12,768 bases of DNA from JARRRD01 sp046706685 (GCA_046706685.1 JBJKPE010000217.1:1-12768), one strand, 5' to 3'. Numbered from the stretch's first letter, positions 6,109 to 12,768 are shown. The notes: generated by a model not told the origin, from the letters alone. A program made the numbers and translations.

Positions 6109-6783
6109 ATGAGGATACTTCTGGTAGAAGATGAGAAAAATGTCGCCGGCTTTATAAAGAAAGGGCTGGAGGAGGAGTTTTATACCGTCGATGTTGCGGA
6201 AGAGGGCGCCGCAGGGTACCTTATGGCCGTCTCGAATGAATACGACCTGATGATATTTGATATTATGCTGCCGGGCATGAACGGCGTAGAGTTGTGCAGA
6301 AAGCTGAGGGGAAAGGGGGTTAAGAAGCCTGTCCTGATGCTGACGGCCATAGATTCCGTGGAGAGCAAAGTGGAAGGCCTGGAAAGCGGTGCCGATGACT
6401 ATCTCACCAAGCCCTTTGCTTTTTCCGAACTTCTGGCGAGACTTAAGGCCCTGCTCAGGCGTTCTGCCGATTCGTCGAGTGAGCTGATGATCGATGATTT
6501 AAGGATTGATCTTCTGGCCCGGAGGGTCTTCAGGGGAGGGAAAGAGATTCTCCTGACGCCGAAAGAGTTTGCGATGATAGAGTATCTCCTGAGGAACAAG
6601 GGAAGAGTTTTATCGAGGACGCAGATAATAGAAAATGTGTGGGGTTATAATTTCGACCCGAGCACCAACATCGTAGATGTTCACATAAAGTTCCTGAGAG
6701 AAAAAATAGACAAGGGGTACAACAAGGCGCTTATACATACTGTAAGAGGCACAGGGTATGTACTCAAGGCGGACGAGAGTTAG
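6109..6783 (+). CDS. OmpR/PhoB-family response regulator (orphan)
   Basis: A 224-residue two-domain regulator. The receiver has E7/D8, phospho-acceptor D51 in MIFDIMLPGMNG, T79 in LMLTA and K101 in LTKPF. The winged-helix DNA-binding domain (about 125-220) shows LLTPKEFAMIEYLLRNKG, LSRTQIIENVWG, the recognition-helix region STNIVDVHIKFLREKI and the closing wing HTVRGTGYVLK. It should bind promoter DNA when phosphorylated. No cognate kinase is adjacent. The ATG at 6109 gives the normal family length and start (MRILLVEDE) but has no ribosome binding site. The frame is also open upstream to a GTG at 5968, which has AAGGGAGG (5951-5958) at 9-nt spacing. That would add an unusual 47-residue extension. 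I prefer 6109 on family grounds. The methyltransferase gene follows 28 nt later. Confidence 0.9.
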   Translation: MRILLVEDEKNVAGFIKKGLEEEFYTVDVAEEGAAGYLMAVSNEYDLMIFDIMLPGMNGVELCRKLRGKGVKKPVLMLTAIDSVESKVEGLESGADDYLTKPFAFSELLARLKALLRRSADSSSELMIDDLRIDLLARRVFRGGKEILLTPKEFAMIEYLLRNKGRVLSRTQIIENVWGYNFDPSTNIVDVHIKFLREKIDKGYNKALIHTVRGTGYVLKADES

Positions 6784-6811
6784 TGTTTCTGAAGGAGGAT
6801 TGGGATAACTG

Positions 6812-7345
6812 ATGGAATCAAAGAAATTTGACCCGCAAAAGCTGGCGAAACTTAACGACCCCAAGAGGCTTGAATATCTCAACGCGGATCTGATCTGGAA
6901 CACTATGAGCGAGGGACATCCGCTTACAGTGGTGGACATCGGTGCGGGCACGGGATTTTTTGCGATTTTGTTCAGCAATAAGATGAACGGCGGCAGGATA
7001 TATGCCTGTGACGTGTCCGATATTATGCTGGAATGGATGAAGGACAATCTTCCGCTGAAACAGAAAGATTCGGTAATTCCCGTGAAGATGGAAGAAGTCT
7101 CTGTCCCTCTGCCTGATGGCGTAGCCGATCTCGTGTACATGATCAATCTTCACCACGAACTTGACGAGCCGGAAAAGATTACGAGAGAGGCCTACCGCCT
7201 TCTGCGGAAAGGCGGCAGACTTGCGGTCATTGACTGGAAAAAAACAGATACGCCAGAGGGGCCGCCGCTTTCCATTAGGGTGACGGCGGAAACTATAGAA
7301 GACCAGATGAAGTCCGCTGGATTCCTGCAGATTAAAGACCATTAG
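6812..7345 (+). CDS. Class I SAM-dependent methyltransferase, ending early at an in-frame TAG
   Basis: A 177-residue UbiE-like methyltransferase. Motif I is VVDIGAGTGFF (40-50), which binds S-adenosylmethionine. The acidic residue of the second strand is D67 in YACDVSD. Motif IV-like DLVYMINLHHEL (106-117) and post-motif RLLRKGGRLAVIDW (129-142) follow. The substrate cannot be deduced. The ATG at 6812 has AAGGAGGA (6792-6799) at 12-nt spacing. The frame ends GFLQIKDH then TAG (7343-7345). The same frame continues NLAFHSFVTGIK to TAA (7382-7384), which looks like the last beta strand usual in this family (compare LPYHSFLVG-type endings). The TAG may therefore be a nonsense change from CAG, a sequence error or a recoded codon. 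The gene is probably co-transcribed with the response regulator 28 nt upstream. Confidence 0.87.
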   Translation: MESKKFDPQKLAKLNDPKRLEYLNADLIWNTMSEGHPLTVVDIGAGTGFFAILFSNKMNGGRIYACDVSDIMLEWMKDNLPLKQKDSVIPVKMEEVSVPLPDGVADLVYMINLHHELDEPEKITREAYRLLRKGGRLAVIDWKKTDTPEGPPLSIRVTAETIEDQMKSAGFLQIKDH

Positions 7346-7368
7346 AATCTGGCGTTTCACAGTTTTGT

Positions 7369-7417
7369 AACCGGGATAAAGTAAAAGGGCATGGCCGCCA
7401 CAATCCGGGTCCCGGTT
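7369..7417 (+). terminator. Inverted repeat across the end of the methyltransferase frame
   Basis: AACCGGGA (7369-7376) is perfectly complementary to TCCCGGTT (7410-7417) with a 33-nt interior. The left arm lies inside the sequence that would be read if the TAG at 7343 were bypassed. Only three T follow. It may be a weak terminator before the next promoter. Confidence 0.3.
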
Positions 7418-7453
7418 TGCCTGGTTAGTGTGAAATATATACGAAAGTATGCA

Positions 7454-7483
7454 TTGACAGGCCCCTTTCTCCATGATAGACTT
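7454..7483 (+). promoter_or_regulatory. Sigma-70-type promoter for the CpaE-like gene
   Basis: A perfect TTGACA (7454-7459) is followed, after 18 nt, by TAGACT (7478-7483), 4 of 6 matches to TATAAT. Transcription would begin near 7490, leaving a leader of about 230 nt before the ATG at 7718. Confidence 0.5.
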
Positions 7484-7489
7484 TTCTAG

Positions 7490-7717
7490 CTGGAGCTGCT
7501 GCAAGTTCTAGCATTGGTACTCCTGTCCCCCGGACCGGCGAAATCAGGCCGTGGCAAAGGGGGGAAGAAATCGAAGATCGGAATCATTGCTCTGTCGTGG
7601 GTGGCCCCTTCTCTGAAGAAGCCGGCTGGGGTTTGAGGACCGTCGTCGAAATAAGGGATACCAGGGGGCTCATTACTTGAAGGGCATAGTTCGCGTGAGT
7701 CGCAAAAGGGGGCTCGT
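7490..7717 (+). promoter_or_regulatory. Long, foldable 5' leader of the CpaE-like gene; no family recognised
   Basis: This stretch has no supportable ORF but several hand-found helices. A closing stem pairs GGTACTCC (7516-7523) with GGGATACC (7655-7662), with one mismatch and one G-U. Inside it, TCCCCC (7526-7531) pairs with GGGGGA (7560-7565), enclosing CGGC (7536-7539) with GCCG (7548-7551) around an 8-nt loop. A second arm pairs CTTCT (7608-7612) with AGAAG (7617-7621) around CTGA, flanked by CCC and GGGG. Together this resembles a multi-branch leader. I compared it from memory with cyclic di-GMP, SAM, fluoride and ZTP riboswitch consensus elements and saw no match. A regulatory role is inference. 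Confidence 0.35.
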
Positions 7718-8944
7718 ATGTCGAATGAAATATCGGTAGTAGTCATTGACGGGGATGTCGGTTCCGTAGAGTCCACGGTGCAGTATATCCGGGACTGTGA
7801 CATTCCCGTAAAAGTGGAAGGTGTTGCCGCGAACTTTAACAAGGGCTACGAAATGATCTATAAGAAGAAGCCCGCTGTTGTCATAATGGACATATGTGGT
7901 AAAGAAGGCGCGGATATCGGGAAGATCAGTACTGTCCACGACCGTTTCCCGGGGACGAGCATATTTGCCGTCTGTAATGACTCCTCGACCGAGGCTATCC
8001 TCAGCGCGATGAGGGCGGGTGCCTCAGAGTACCTGCTGAGACCGCTGAATGGGCCGGATCTCCTTTCCGCTTTTCGGAAGCTTGACAGGACATGGGGCGG
8101 GGGAATTGATTCGAAAGCCAGGACGGGCCGCATCTGCACGCTTTTCAGTCCCAAGGGAGGAGTTGGCGTTACAACCCTTGCTATCAACCTTGCGACCAAC
8201 ATTTTTCATGTTACGGGGAAACCCACGATCCTCGTGGATCTTGATCTCAGCGCCGGCGATGTCAGCACGTTTCTCAATCTGAGCCCTTCCTACAACATAA
8301 GCGACGTTACGGTCAACATCAGCCGGCTTGACAGACATTTTCTCAAAAGTGTCGTAGCCAGGCATGATTCGGGAATCTTTGTGCTGGCCGAGCCACACAG
8401 GGTTGAAGAAGGCGTGTCAATATCGGCGGATGAACTCAGGAAGGTACTGGAACTGCTAAGGAAAATGTTCGACTATGTCGTTATCGATACGCAGACCGTT
8501 CTGGACAAGCGGACTATGTCGGCGGTAGAAATGTCGGACCTTCTGCTTCTTCCTTTCGTCCTCAGCCTTCCAGGCATCAAGAACGTGCGGCGGCACCTCG
8601 CCTATTTTGAACGGTCAGTTTCCCGGAACAAGGTGAAGCTGATTGTCAACAGGTATCATAAGAAAGGCGATATAGACCTGGAGGAGGCGGCCAGGGTGCT
8701 GAACCGCGATATTTTCTCTATAATACCCAATTCGTACGATGTAGCAATGAGGTGCCTTAATAAGGGGGTTCCTTTCAGCTCCTACGATCAGGATTCTGAA
8801 CTGAACAGGGCGATAAGGGACCTGGCTGTGCAGGTCGCCGGGGAAACCGGCGAAAAGGAACTGCGGCCGTCATCGGAACTGAACGCCGACGGAGCGAAAT
8901 CATCCCGTTTCGGTATCCTCAGAAATCTGTTTGAGGGATTGTAG
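7718..8944 (+). CDS. CpaE/TadZ-like protein: receiver-like domain fused to a MinD/ParA-type ATPase
   Basis: A 408-residue protein. Residues 5-125 form an atypical receiver domain. It keeps D11/D13 and D58 (VVIMDIC), but has C86 where Ser/Thr is usual and R108 in place of the conserved lysine (EYLLRPL). Residues 136-375 are a MinD/ParA-like ATPase. Its deviant Walker A is SPKGGVGVTT (144-153): the signature lysine K146 is kept, while the usual P-loop lysine is V151, a replacement also common in CpaE proteins. LVDLDLSAGD (172-181) and YVVIDT (253-258) follow. CpaE/TadZ proteins localise Tad/Flp pilus machinery at the cell pole. None of the other tad genes are present here, so this copy is solitary or serves another polar process. 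The start has AAGGGGG (7706-7712) at 5-nt spacing. The C-terminal 30 residues are polar, ending FGILRNLFEGL. Confidence 0.88.
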   Translation: MSNEISVVVIDGDVGSVESTVQYIRDCDIPVKVEGVAANFNKGYEMIYKKKPAVVIMDICGKEGADIGKISTVHDRFPGTSIFAVCNDSSTEAILSAMRAGASEYLLRPLNGPDLLSAFRKLDRTWGGGIDSKARTGRICTLFSPKGGVGVTTLAINLATNIFHVTGKPTILVDLDLSAGDVSTFLNLSPSYNISDVTVNISRLDRHFLKSVVARHDSGIFVLAEPHRVEEGVSISADELRKVLELLRKMFDYVVIDTQTVLDKRTMSAVEMSDLLLLPFVLSLPGIKNVRRHLAYFERSVSRNKVKLIVNRYHKKGDIDLEEAARVLNRDIFSIIPNSYDVAMRCLNKGVPFSSYDQDSELNRAIRDLAVQVAGETGEKELRPSSELNADGAKSSRFGILRNLFEGL

Positions 8945-9022
8945 GGACCCTTTCGGATACCGATCTCTTTTGTTCCAGGCGCTCTCGTTCAATTACTGTC
9001 TGACGTATGACATGCCTGACAC

Positions 9023-9052
9023 TTGACTTTCATCTCTTTCGTTATTTATCTT
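9023..9052 (+). promoter_or_regulatory. Putative promoter of the methylthioadenosine/adenine salvage genes
   Basis: TTGACT (9023-9028, 5 of 6) is separated by 18 nt from TATCTT (9047-9052, 4 of 6), with a T-rich spacer. The start point would be near 9059, about 25 nt before the ATG at 9084. It lies in the 139-nt gap after the CpaE-like gene. Confidence 0.45.
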
Positions 9053-9083
9053 TTAAATCACTTCACTTGGTAAAGGAGAGAGC

Positions 9084-9848
9084 ATGGCGGGTATAAAGGT
9101 CGGCATCATCGGCGGATCGGGACTGGACGATCCCGGGTTGATCAGTGACGTCAGGCAGAAAAGAGTGAAGACCCCTTACGGGAGCCCTTCTTCGCCGCTT
9201 ACGATCGGAAAGATTCACGGCAGGGACACGGTAATACTTGCCAGGCACGGAAAGGACCATTCCATCTACCCCACGGGAGTCAACTTCAGGGCCAACATCC
9301 ATGCCCTGAAGAAAGAAGGTTGCACGCATATCCTGGCCACGACTGCGGTCGGTTCCCTCCGCGAAAAAATAAAGCCGGGAGATCTTGTGTTCGTCGACCA
9401 GTTCATAGACTTCACAAAGCATCGGTCCCTGACTTTTCATGACGAGAAAGTAATCCATACGCCGATGAGCGAGCCTTTTTGCAGGAAGCTGCGTTCATTG
9501 CTTGCGAAGACCGCAAAGGAGCTGAAGCTGAAGCACCATACGCTGGGAACAGTTGTGACAATAGAGGGGCCGAGGTTTTCGACGAAGGCCGAGTCTCACA
9601 TGTTCAGGAAGCTGGGAGCCGATGTTATCAATATGTCGACTGTCCCCGAAGTTGCTCTTGCAAGAGAGGCAGGCCTTTGCTATCAGACGATTGCCATGTC
9701 TACCGACTACGACTGCTGGAAAGAGGGTGAGGAGCCGGTGACCTGGGAGATGATAGTGTCGATCATGAACAAGAACGCTGAGAACGTGAAGAAGCTTCTT
9801 GTTGAAACGATCTCCAGAATCGACTATACAGGGTGCGAATGCAGATAG
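9084..9848 (+). CDS. mtnP: S-methyl-5'-thioadenosine phosphorylase
   Basis: A 254-residue enzyme of the PNP/MTAP family. It splits methylthioadenosine, the by-product of polyamine and similar SAM-dependent reactions, with phosphate into adenine and 5-methylthioribose 1-phosphate. Visible motifs are IIGGSGLDD (8-16) for phosphate, ILARHGKDH (51-59), TTAVGSLREKIKPGD (86-100), the family signature EGPRFSTKAES (161-171), GADVINMSTVPEVALAREAGLCY (178-200; M184 is the usual base-pocket methionine) and STDYDCW (206-212). The last favours MTAP over guanosine/inosine phosphorylases. Length is normal for the bacterial and archaeal family. Ribosome site AGGAG (9074-9078) precedes the ATG by 5 nt. The adenine phosphoribosyltransferase gene follows 10 nt downstream, a logical pairing because it consumes the adenine released. 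Confidence 0.94.
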   Translation: MAGIKVGIIGGSGLDDPGLISDVRQKRVKTPYGSPSSPLTIGKIHGRDTVILARHGKDHSIYPTGVNFRANIHALKKEGCTHILATTAVGSLREKIKPGDLVFVDQFIDFTKHRSLTFHDEKVIHTPMSEPFCRKLRSLLAKTAKELKLKHHTLGTVVTIEGPRFSTKAESHMFRKLGADVINMSTVPEVALAREAGLCYQTIAMSTDYDCWKEGEEPVTWEMIVSIMNKNAENVKKLLVETISRIDYTGCECR

Positions 9849-9858
9849 GAGGACGCAA

Positions 9859-10392
9859 ATGCCGATAAAATCCAGGATCCGGACGATCCCCGACTATCCG
9901 AAGAAAGGGATCATGTTTCGGGACATCACCACTCTGATCAAAGACCCTGTGGGCTTCAGGCTTGTGATCGACGCCCTGACGCAGAGGTATATCAATGTTG
10001 AAATGCCGTTCGACATCGTGGTGGGTATCGAGTCGAGAGGATTCATTATAGGAGGCGCACTGGCCTATACGCTGGGGAAGGGCTTTGTCCCGGTGAGGAA
10101 AAAAGGCAAACTTCCCGGCGAAAAGATAAGCCACGAGTACGAACTGGAATACGGGACCGATACGATAGAAATGCACATGGATTCCATCGCGAAGGGAATG
10201 CGGGTGCTTTTGGTGGACGACCTGCTCGCGACGGGCGGGACCGCTCTCGCCGCCGCCGCCCTTGTGGAAAAGCTCGGCGGGATTGTGGGCGAGATGGCTT
10301 TTATAGTCGACCTGCCCGACGTTGGAGGATCAAAGAGACTCAAGGAGAAGGGATACTCCTTTTTTGCCCTTACCGAGTTTGAGGGAGACTGA
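9859..10392 (+). CDS. apt: Adenine phosphoribosyltransferase
   Basis: A 177-residue cytoplasmic enzyme making AMP and pyrophosphate from adenine and PRPP. The N-terminal part shows IRTIPDYPKKGIMFRDIT (7-24), typical of Apt. GIESRGFIIGGALAYTLG (56-73) and the flexible-loop region VRKKGKLPGE (79-88) follow. The PRPP-binding motif is VLLVDDLLATGGT (116-128), including the acidic pair D120/D121. Length is normal. The start is the ATG at 9859, with AGGAGG (9847-9852) six bases upstream and overlapping the previous gene's TAG. The frame is open further upstream inside the previous gene, but family length rules that out. It is in an operon with the methylthioadenosine phosphorylase. Together with the convergent purine permease it forms an adenine salvage cluster. 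Confidence 0.95.
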   Translation: MPIKSRIRTIPDYPKKGIMFRDITTLIKDPVGFRLVIDALTQRYINVEMPFDIVVGIESRGFIIGGALAYTLGKGFVPVRKKGKLPGEKISHEYELEYGTDTIEMHMDSIAKGMRVLLVDDLLATGGTALAAAALVEKLGGIVGEMAFIVDLPDVGGSKRLKEKGYSFFALTEFEGD

Positions 10393-10427
10393 AGCCCGTT
10401 ACTGTACTTTCCTTTAGCAGCCGTGTT

Positions 10428-10441
10428 GCCCTTAAAAGGGC
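10428..10441. terminator. Short palindrome between convergent apt and permease genes
   Basis: GCCCTT-AA-AAGGGC is a perfect 14-nt palindrome in the 58-nt gap between the two converging genes. Neither strand has a T run after it, so termination by this hairpin is uncertain. Confidence 0.3.
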
Positions 10442-10450
10442 TGTGTCCAC

Positions 10451-11776
10451 TTATCCTATCAGGGAGATGATCGACAAAATATCGATCGCATAAATTATAG
10501 CGTGGACCTCCCTCGCCTTTCCCAGAAATAGTTTTATGAACGTGTATACCAGGAACCCCCATATCACCCCTTGAGTAATGCTGAAAGTGAGAGGGATCAT
10601 TATGATCGCCAGAAAGGCGGGAATGGATTCTTCAAAATTCTTCCAGGGGATGTCCTTCAGGGGCTTCGCCATAAAAACGCCTACCAGTACCAGGACCGGC
10701 GCTGTGGCAGCCGCAGGGATAAAGGAGAGGACAGGGGATAAAAACGCAAATGGCAAAAACAGGAGCCCCGTTACAACAGCGGTCAGGCCGGTCCTCCCGC
10801 CTTCTTCAATGCCGGCGGCGGATTCCACATAAACCGTTCCGGATGAAGTCCCGAAAAGCCCAGATATGGTCGTAGAGCACGCATCTACCAGCAGCGCCTT
10901 CCCGATGTTGGTCGGCGTGCCGTCTTCATCGACGAGGCCGGCTGCCTCGGCGATGCCGACAAACGAGGCGAGGGAATCGAACAGGTCGACAAAGAGGAAT
11001 GTAAAGGCCGGCATGATCATGCCGACGGTCAGGGCTCCTGCGATATCCAGCTTAAAAAAGACGTCAAGGGTCGGCAGGGCGAAGATTCTGTCCGGCATGG
11101 TCACAATCGGGGTTTTCAGCCATCCGGCCGATGAGCCTGTGGTCGAGACGATCAGTGATAAAACAGACGTAAGAAGGATACCGATAATGAAAGCGCCGGT
11201 GACCCTCCTTATCATCAACACCGATGTAAAGATCATGCCTGTTATGAACAATATGACCGTGATAGTCAGACGTCCGAAGCCGACGATGGTTGCCTTGTTC
11301 GGAACCACAAAGCCGACGCTTTCCAGCCCGATTAAAGCCAGAAAGAGACCTATCCCGGCAGCGAGGCCGAGCCTCAGGGATGTTGGAATAGCCTTGACGA
11401 TTTCCGTCCTCAGTCCCGTCAAAGACAAGAGGATGAAACATATGCCGGAAATAAACACGGCCCCGAGCGCGGTCTGCCAGCCGATGCCCATTCCGAGGAC
11501 GATGCTGAACGTGAAAAAGGCGTTGATGCCCATTCCGGGGGCCAGACTGTAAGGCAGATTGGAGTAGAGCCCCATCGCAATCGAACTGAGTGCCGAGACC
11601 ATGACGGTCGCAAACAGGACGCCTGAAAATGGCATGCCGGTCCTGGATAATATCCCCGGATTGACAACGATTATGTATGCCATCATCAGGAATGTCGCTA
11701 TCCCCGCAAGCACCTCGGTCTTTACGTTTGTGCTGTTTTTTTCAAGTTCGAAGTAATTCTCGATCTTTTTGACCAT
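10451..11776 (-). CDS. NCS2-family purine permease (AzgA/PbuG-like, COG2252 type)
   Basis: A 441-residue polytopic inner-membrane transporter, expected to have 12-14 helices. It starts MVKKIENYFELEKNSTNVKTE, the usual cytoplasmic N-terminus of this subfamily, and contains the motifs LAPGMGINAFFTF, LAAGIGLFLALIGLESVG, FLFVDLFDSLASFVGIAE and TSSGTVYVESAAGIEEGGRTG. This group moves adenine, hypoxanthine or guanine by proton symport. The convergent methylthioadenosine phosphorylase and adenine phosphoribosyltransferase genes suggest adenine, but the substrate is inference. The start is the ATG at 11776-11774, with GGAG nine bases upstream. A TTG at 11800 would add 8 residues and is less likely. 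Hydrophobic strands are uninterrupted and no defect is seen. Confidence 0.93.
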   Translation of the reverse strand: MVKKIENYFELEKNSTNVKTEVLAGIATFLMMAYIIVVNPGILSRTGMPFSGVLFATVMVSALSSIAMGLYSNLPYSLAPGMGINAFFTFSIVLGMGIGWQTALGAVFISGICFILLSLTGLRTEIVKAIPTSLRLGLAAGIGLFLALIGLESVGFVVPNKATIVGFGRLTITVILFITGMIFTSVLMIRRVTGAFIIGILLTSVLSLIVSTTGSSAGWLKTPIVTMPDRIFALPTLDVFFKLDIAGALTVGMIMPAFTFLFVDLFDSLASFVGIAEAAGLVDEDGTPTNIGKALLVDACSTTISGLFGTSSGTVYVESAAGIEEGGRTGLTAVVTGLLFLPFAFLSPVLSFIPAAATAPVLVLVGVFMAKPLKDIPWKNFEESIPAFLAIIMIPLTFSITQGVIWGFLVYTFIKLFLGKAREVHAIIYAIDILSIISLIG

Positions 11777-11842
11777 CGCATCGTTCTCCGTCCATCTCAA
11801 GAATTTCCCGCGAGGTTCGGGTGTGGTAATTTACATCGTGTC

Positions 11843-11872
11843 ATTATACATGACGTATGTGCGGAATGACGA
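11843..11872 (-). promoter_or_regulatory. Promoter of the purine permease gene
   Basis: On the minus strand, a perfect TATAAT (complement of 11843-11848) is preceded, after 18 nt, by TCGTCA (complement of 11867-11872, 4 of 6 matches to TTGACA). The start would lie near 11837, about 60 nt before the ATG. This suggests the permease is transcribed separately from mutS2, which ends at 11895. Confidence 0.5.
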
Positions 11873-11894
11873 CACTAAAAACGGCCTCTCAGTC

Positions 11895-12768
11895 TCAGGC
11901 CATCGTAACGACGGTGACGCCTTCACCGCCTTCGGACCTTTCACCGGGCCTGAATTTCTTCACAAGAGGATGTCCTTCAAGGTGTTCCCGTACCGCCCTG
12001 GAGAGTATTCCCGTGCCGAGGCCGTGGATGACGGTGACTTGCGGAATTCCGGCCAGAGAGACATGATTAAGAAAAGGTTCCAGCCGCGACAGCGCCTCAT
12101 CCACTCTCATCCCGATGAGGTTGACGCTCGTCGGGATTATTTCGTCGGCCCCTTCCGCTCCGGCTGCCCGAGTTTTTTTCTCAAGGGTCTTTCCTTTCTT
12201 CCGTGCGATGTCCGAGAGAGGCACCTCTATCTCCATGTTGCCCGCTGTCACCCTCACGCGGCCCTGCTGCCCCATCACACTAACCACTGCGGCATCATAT
12301 CCAAGGGAGCGGACGAATACCGTATCGCCCGTCTTGACATCTGCGGGCGATAGAGAGACTGTCTCCCCTTCTTCCAGCCTGCTTAGTTTTTCGGTAATCT
12401 CCCGTTGTTTCGCCTCGACCTGCCTGACGACATCGCGCCTTTTTTCCTTTTCCTTAACCTTCAACTCTTCAATCAGCGCATGCATCTGTCTCTTTATGTC
12501 GGCGATGGTGGCGGCAGCTTCCCTGTAGGACTTCGCCAATATTTCCTTTTGACGTTCCTCAGCCTCGGCCAGCCGCTCTTCAAGAAGCCTGTTTTTTTCC
12601 CCCAACTCTTCTTTCTCCCGGTCTAAATCATCGAGGGCAGCCTCATAACGCGCCCTTTTCTCGTTCAGGTCCGCGATGAGGTTGTCGAACTCCACCTTGA
12701 TGCCGCCGAGCATCGCCTTTGCGGTATCTACGACGCTGTCGGGCAGGCCGTACCGCCTTGCTGTCTCT
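11895..12768 (-). CDS. mutS2: MutS2 C-terminal half (coiled coil, KOW-like and Smr domains), 5' end outside window
   Basis: The frame is open to the right edge, so this is the C-terminal ~290 residues of a protein normally near 780. The first visible residues, ARRYGLPDSVVDTAK, followed by LGG, are the usual end of the MutS2 ATPase region. A long, charged coiled coil follows (roughly the next 110 residues, EKRARYEAALDDLDREKEE and so on). Next is a beta-rich KOW-like stretch, TGDTVFVRSLGYDAAVVSV. The Smr domain begins VNLIGMRVDEALSRLEPFL and contains the catalytic-type IHGLGTGIL and the closing GGEGVTVV. The Smr opening is VNLIG instead of the common LDLRG. MutS2 is known as a recombination suppressor in some bacteria and as a collided-ribosome splitting factor (RqcU) in Bacillus. 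No partner genes are visible. Confidence 0.95.
   Translation of the reverse strand, partial: ETARRYGLPDSVVDTAKAMLGGIKVEFDNLIADLNEKRARYEAALDDLDREKEELGEKNRLLEERLAEAEERQKEILAKSYREAAATIADIKRQMHALIEELKVKEKEKRRDVVRQVEAKQREITEKLSRLEEGETVSLSPADVKTGDTVFVRSLGYDAAVVSVMGQQGRVRVTAGNMEIEVPLSDIARKKGKTLEKKTRAAGAEGADEIIPTSVNLIGMRVDEALSRLEPFLNHVSLAGIPQVTVIHGLGTGILSRAVREHLEGHPLVKKFRPGERSEGGEGVTVVTMA

Noticed and set aside
10866..11552. A 228-residue plus-strand ORF opposite the purine permease.
   Set aside because: Shadow of a well-supported transporter gene; low-complexity, basic, with no motifs.
1..12768. CRISPR array, tRNA, rRNA, insertion sequence, prophage or attachment site.
   Set aside because: No regularly spaced direct repeats, cloverleaf, rRNA-like blocks, transposase or integrase frames were seen on either strand.

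Overview
The window reads as a stretch of chromosome from a moderately GC-rich Gram-negative-type bacterium. The layout and protein style (two-component, HD-GYP, CpaE-like and YycJ-like genes, plus an interspersed GTCATTCC...GGAATGAC palindromic repeat) resemble Nitrospirota or former Deltaproteobacteria. That placement is an impression, not a demonstrated assignment. There are no rRNA or tRNA genes, CRISPR arrays, transposases or phage genes. Twelve protein genes are supported, two of them possibly or certainly cut by the window edges.

Region by region. Bases 3-188 hold the end (or all) of a small beta-rich protein. About 500 bases without a gene follow, containing a palindromic interspersed repeat at 360-441. 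Bases 703-4308 form a tight plus-strand operon with overlapping junctions. It encodes a single-domain response regulator, a membrane histidine kinase ending in two receiver-like domains that both lack the phospho-aspartate, and a GAF plus HD-GYP protein predicted to degrade cyclic di-GMP. A UspA-type universal stress protein lies convergent at 4343-4822. A YycJ/WalJ-like metallo-beta-lactamase protein (5060-5893) follows behind an extended -10 promoter and an overlapping short upstream ORF. Next come an orphan OmpR-type response regulator (6109-6783) and a small SAM methyltransferase (6812-7345). The methyltransferase reading frame continues, with family-like sequence, beyond an in-frame TAG. 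A promoter and a leader of about 230 nt precede a CpaE/TadZ-like ATPase (7718-8944).

The right-hand third is a purine and methylthioadenosine salvage cluster. 5'-methylthioadenosine phosphorylase (9084-9848) releases adenine. Adenine phosphoribosyltransferase (9859-10392) converts adenine to AMP. A convergent NCS2 purine permease (10451-11776, minus) probably imports the base. The window ends in the C-terminal half of a MutS2 gene with its Smr domain (minus strand, truncated by the edge).

No clearly new multi-gene system is visible. The observations most worth checking are the in-frame amber codon in the methyltransferase, the long foldable leader of the CpaE-like gene, the tandem pseudo-receivers of the kinase, and the possibly leaderless start of the OmpR-type regulator.
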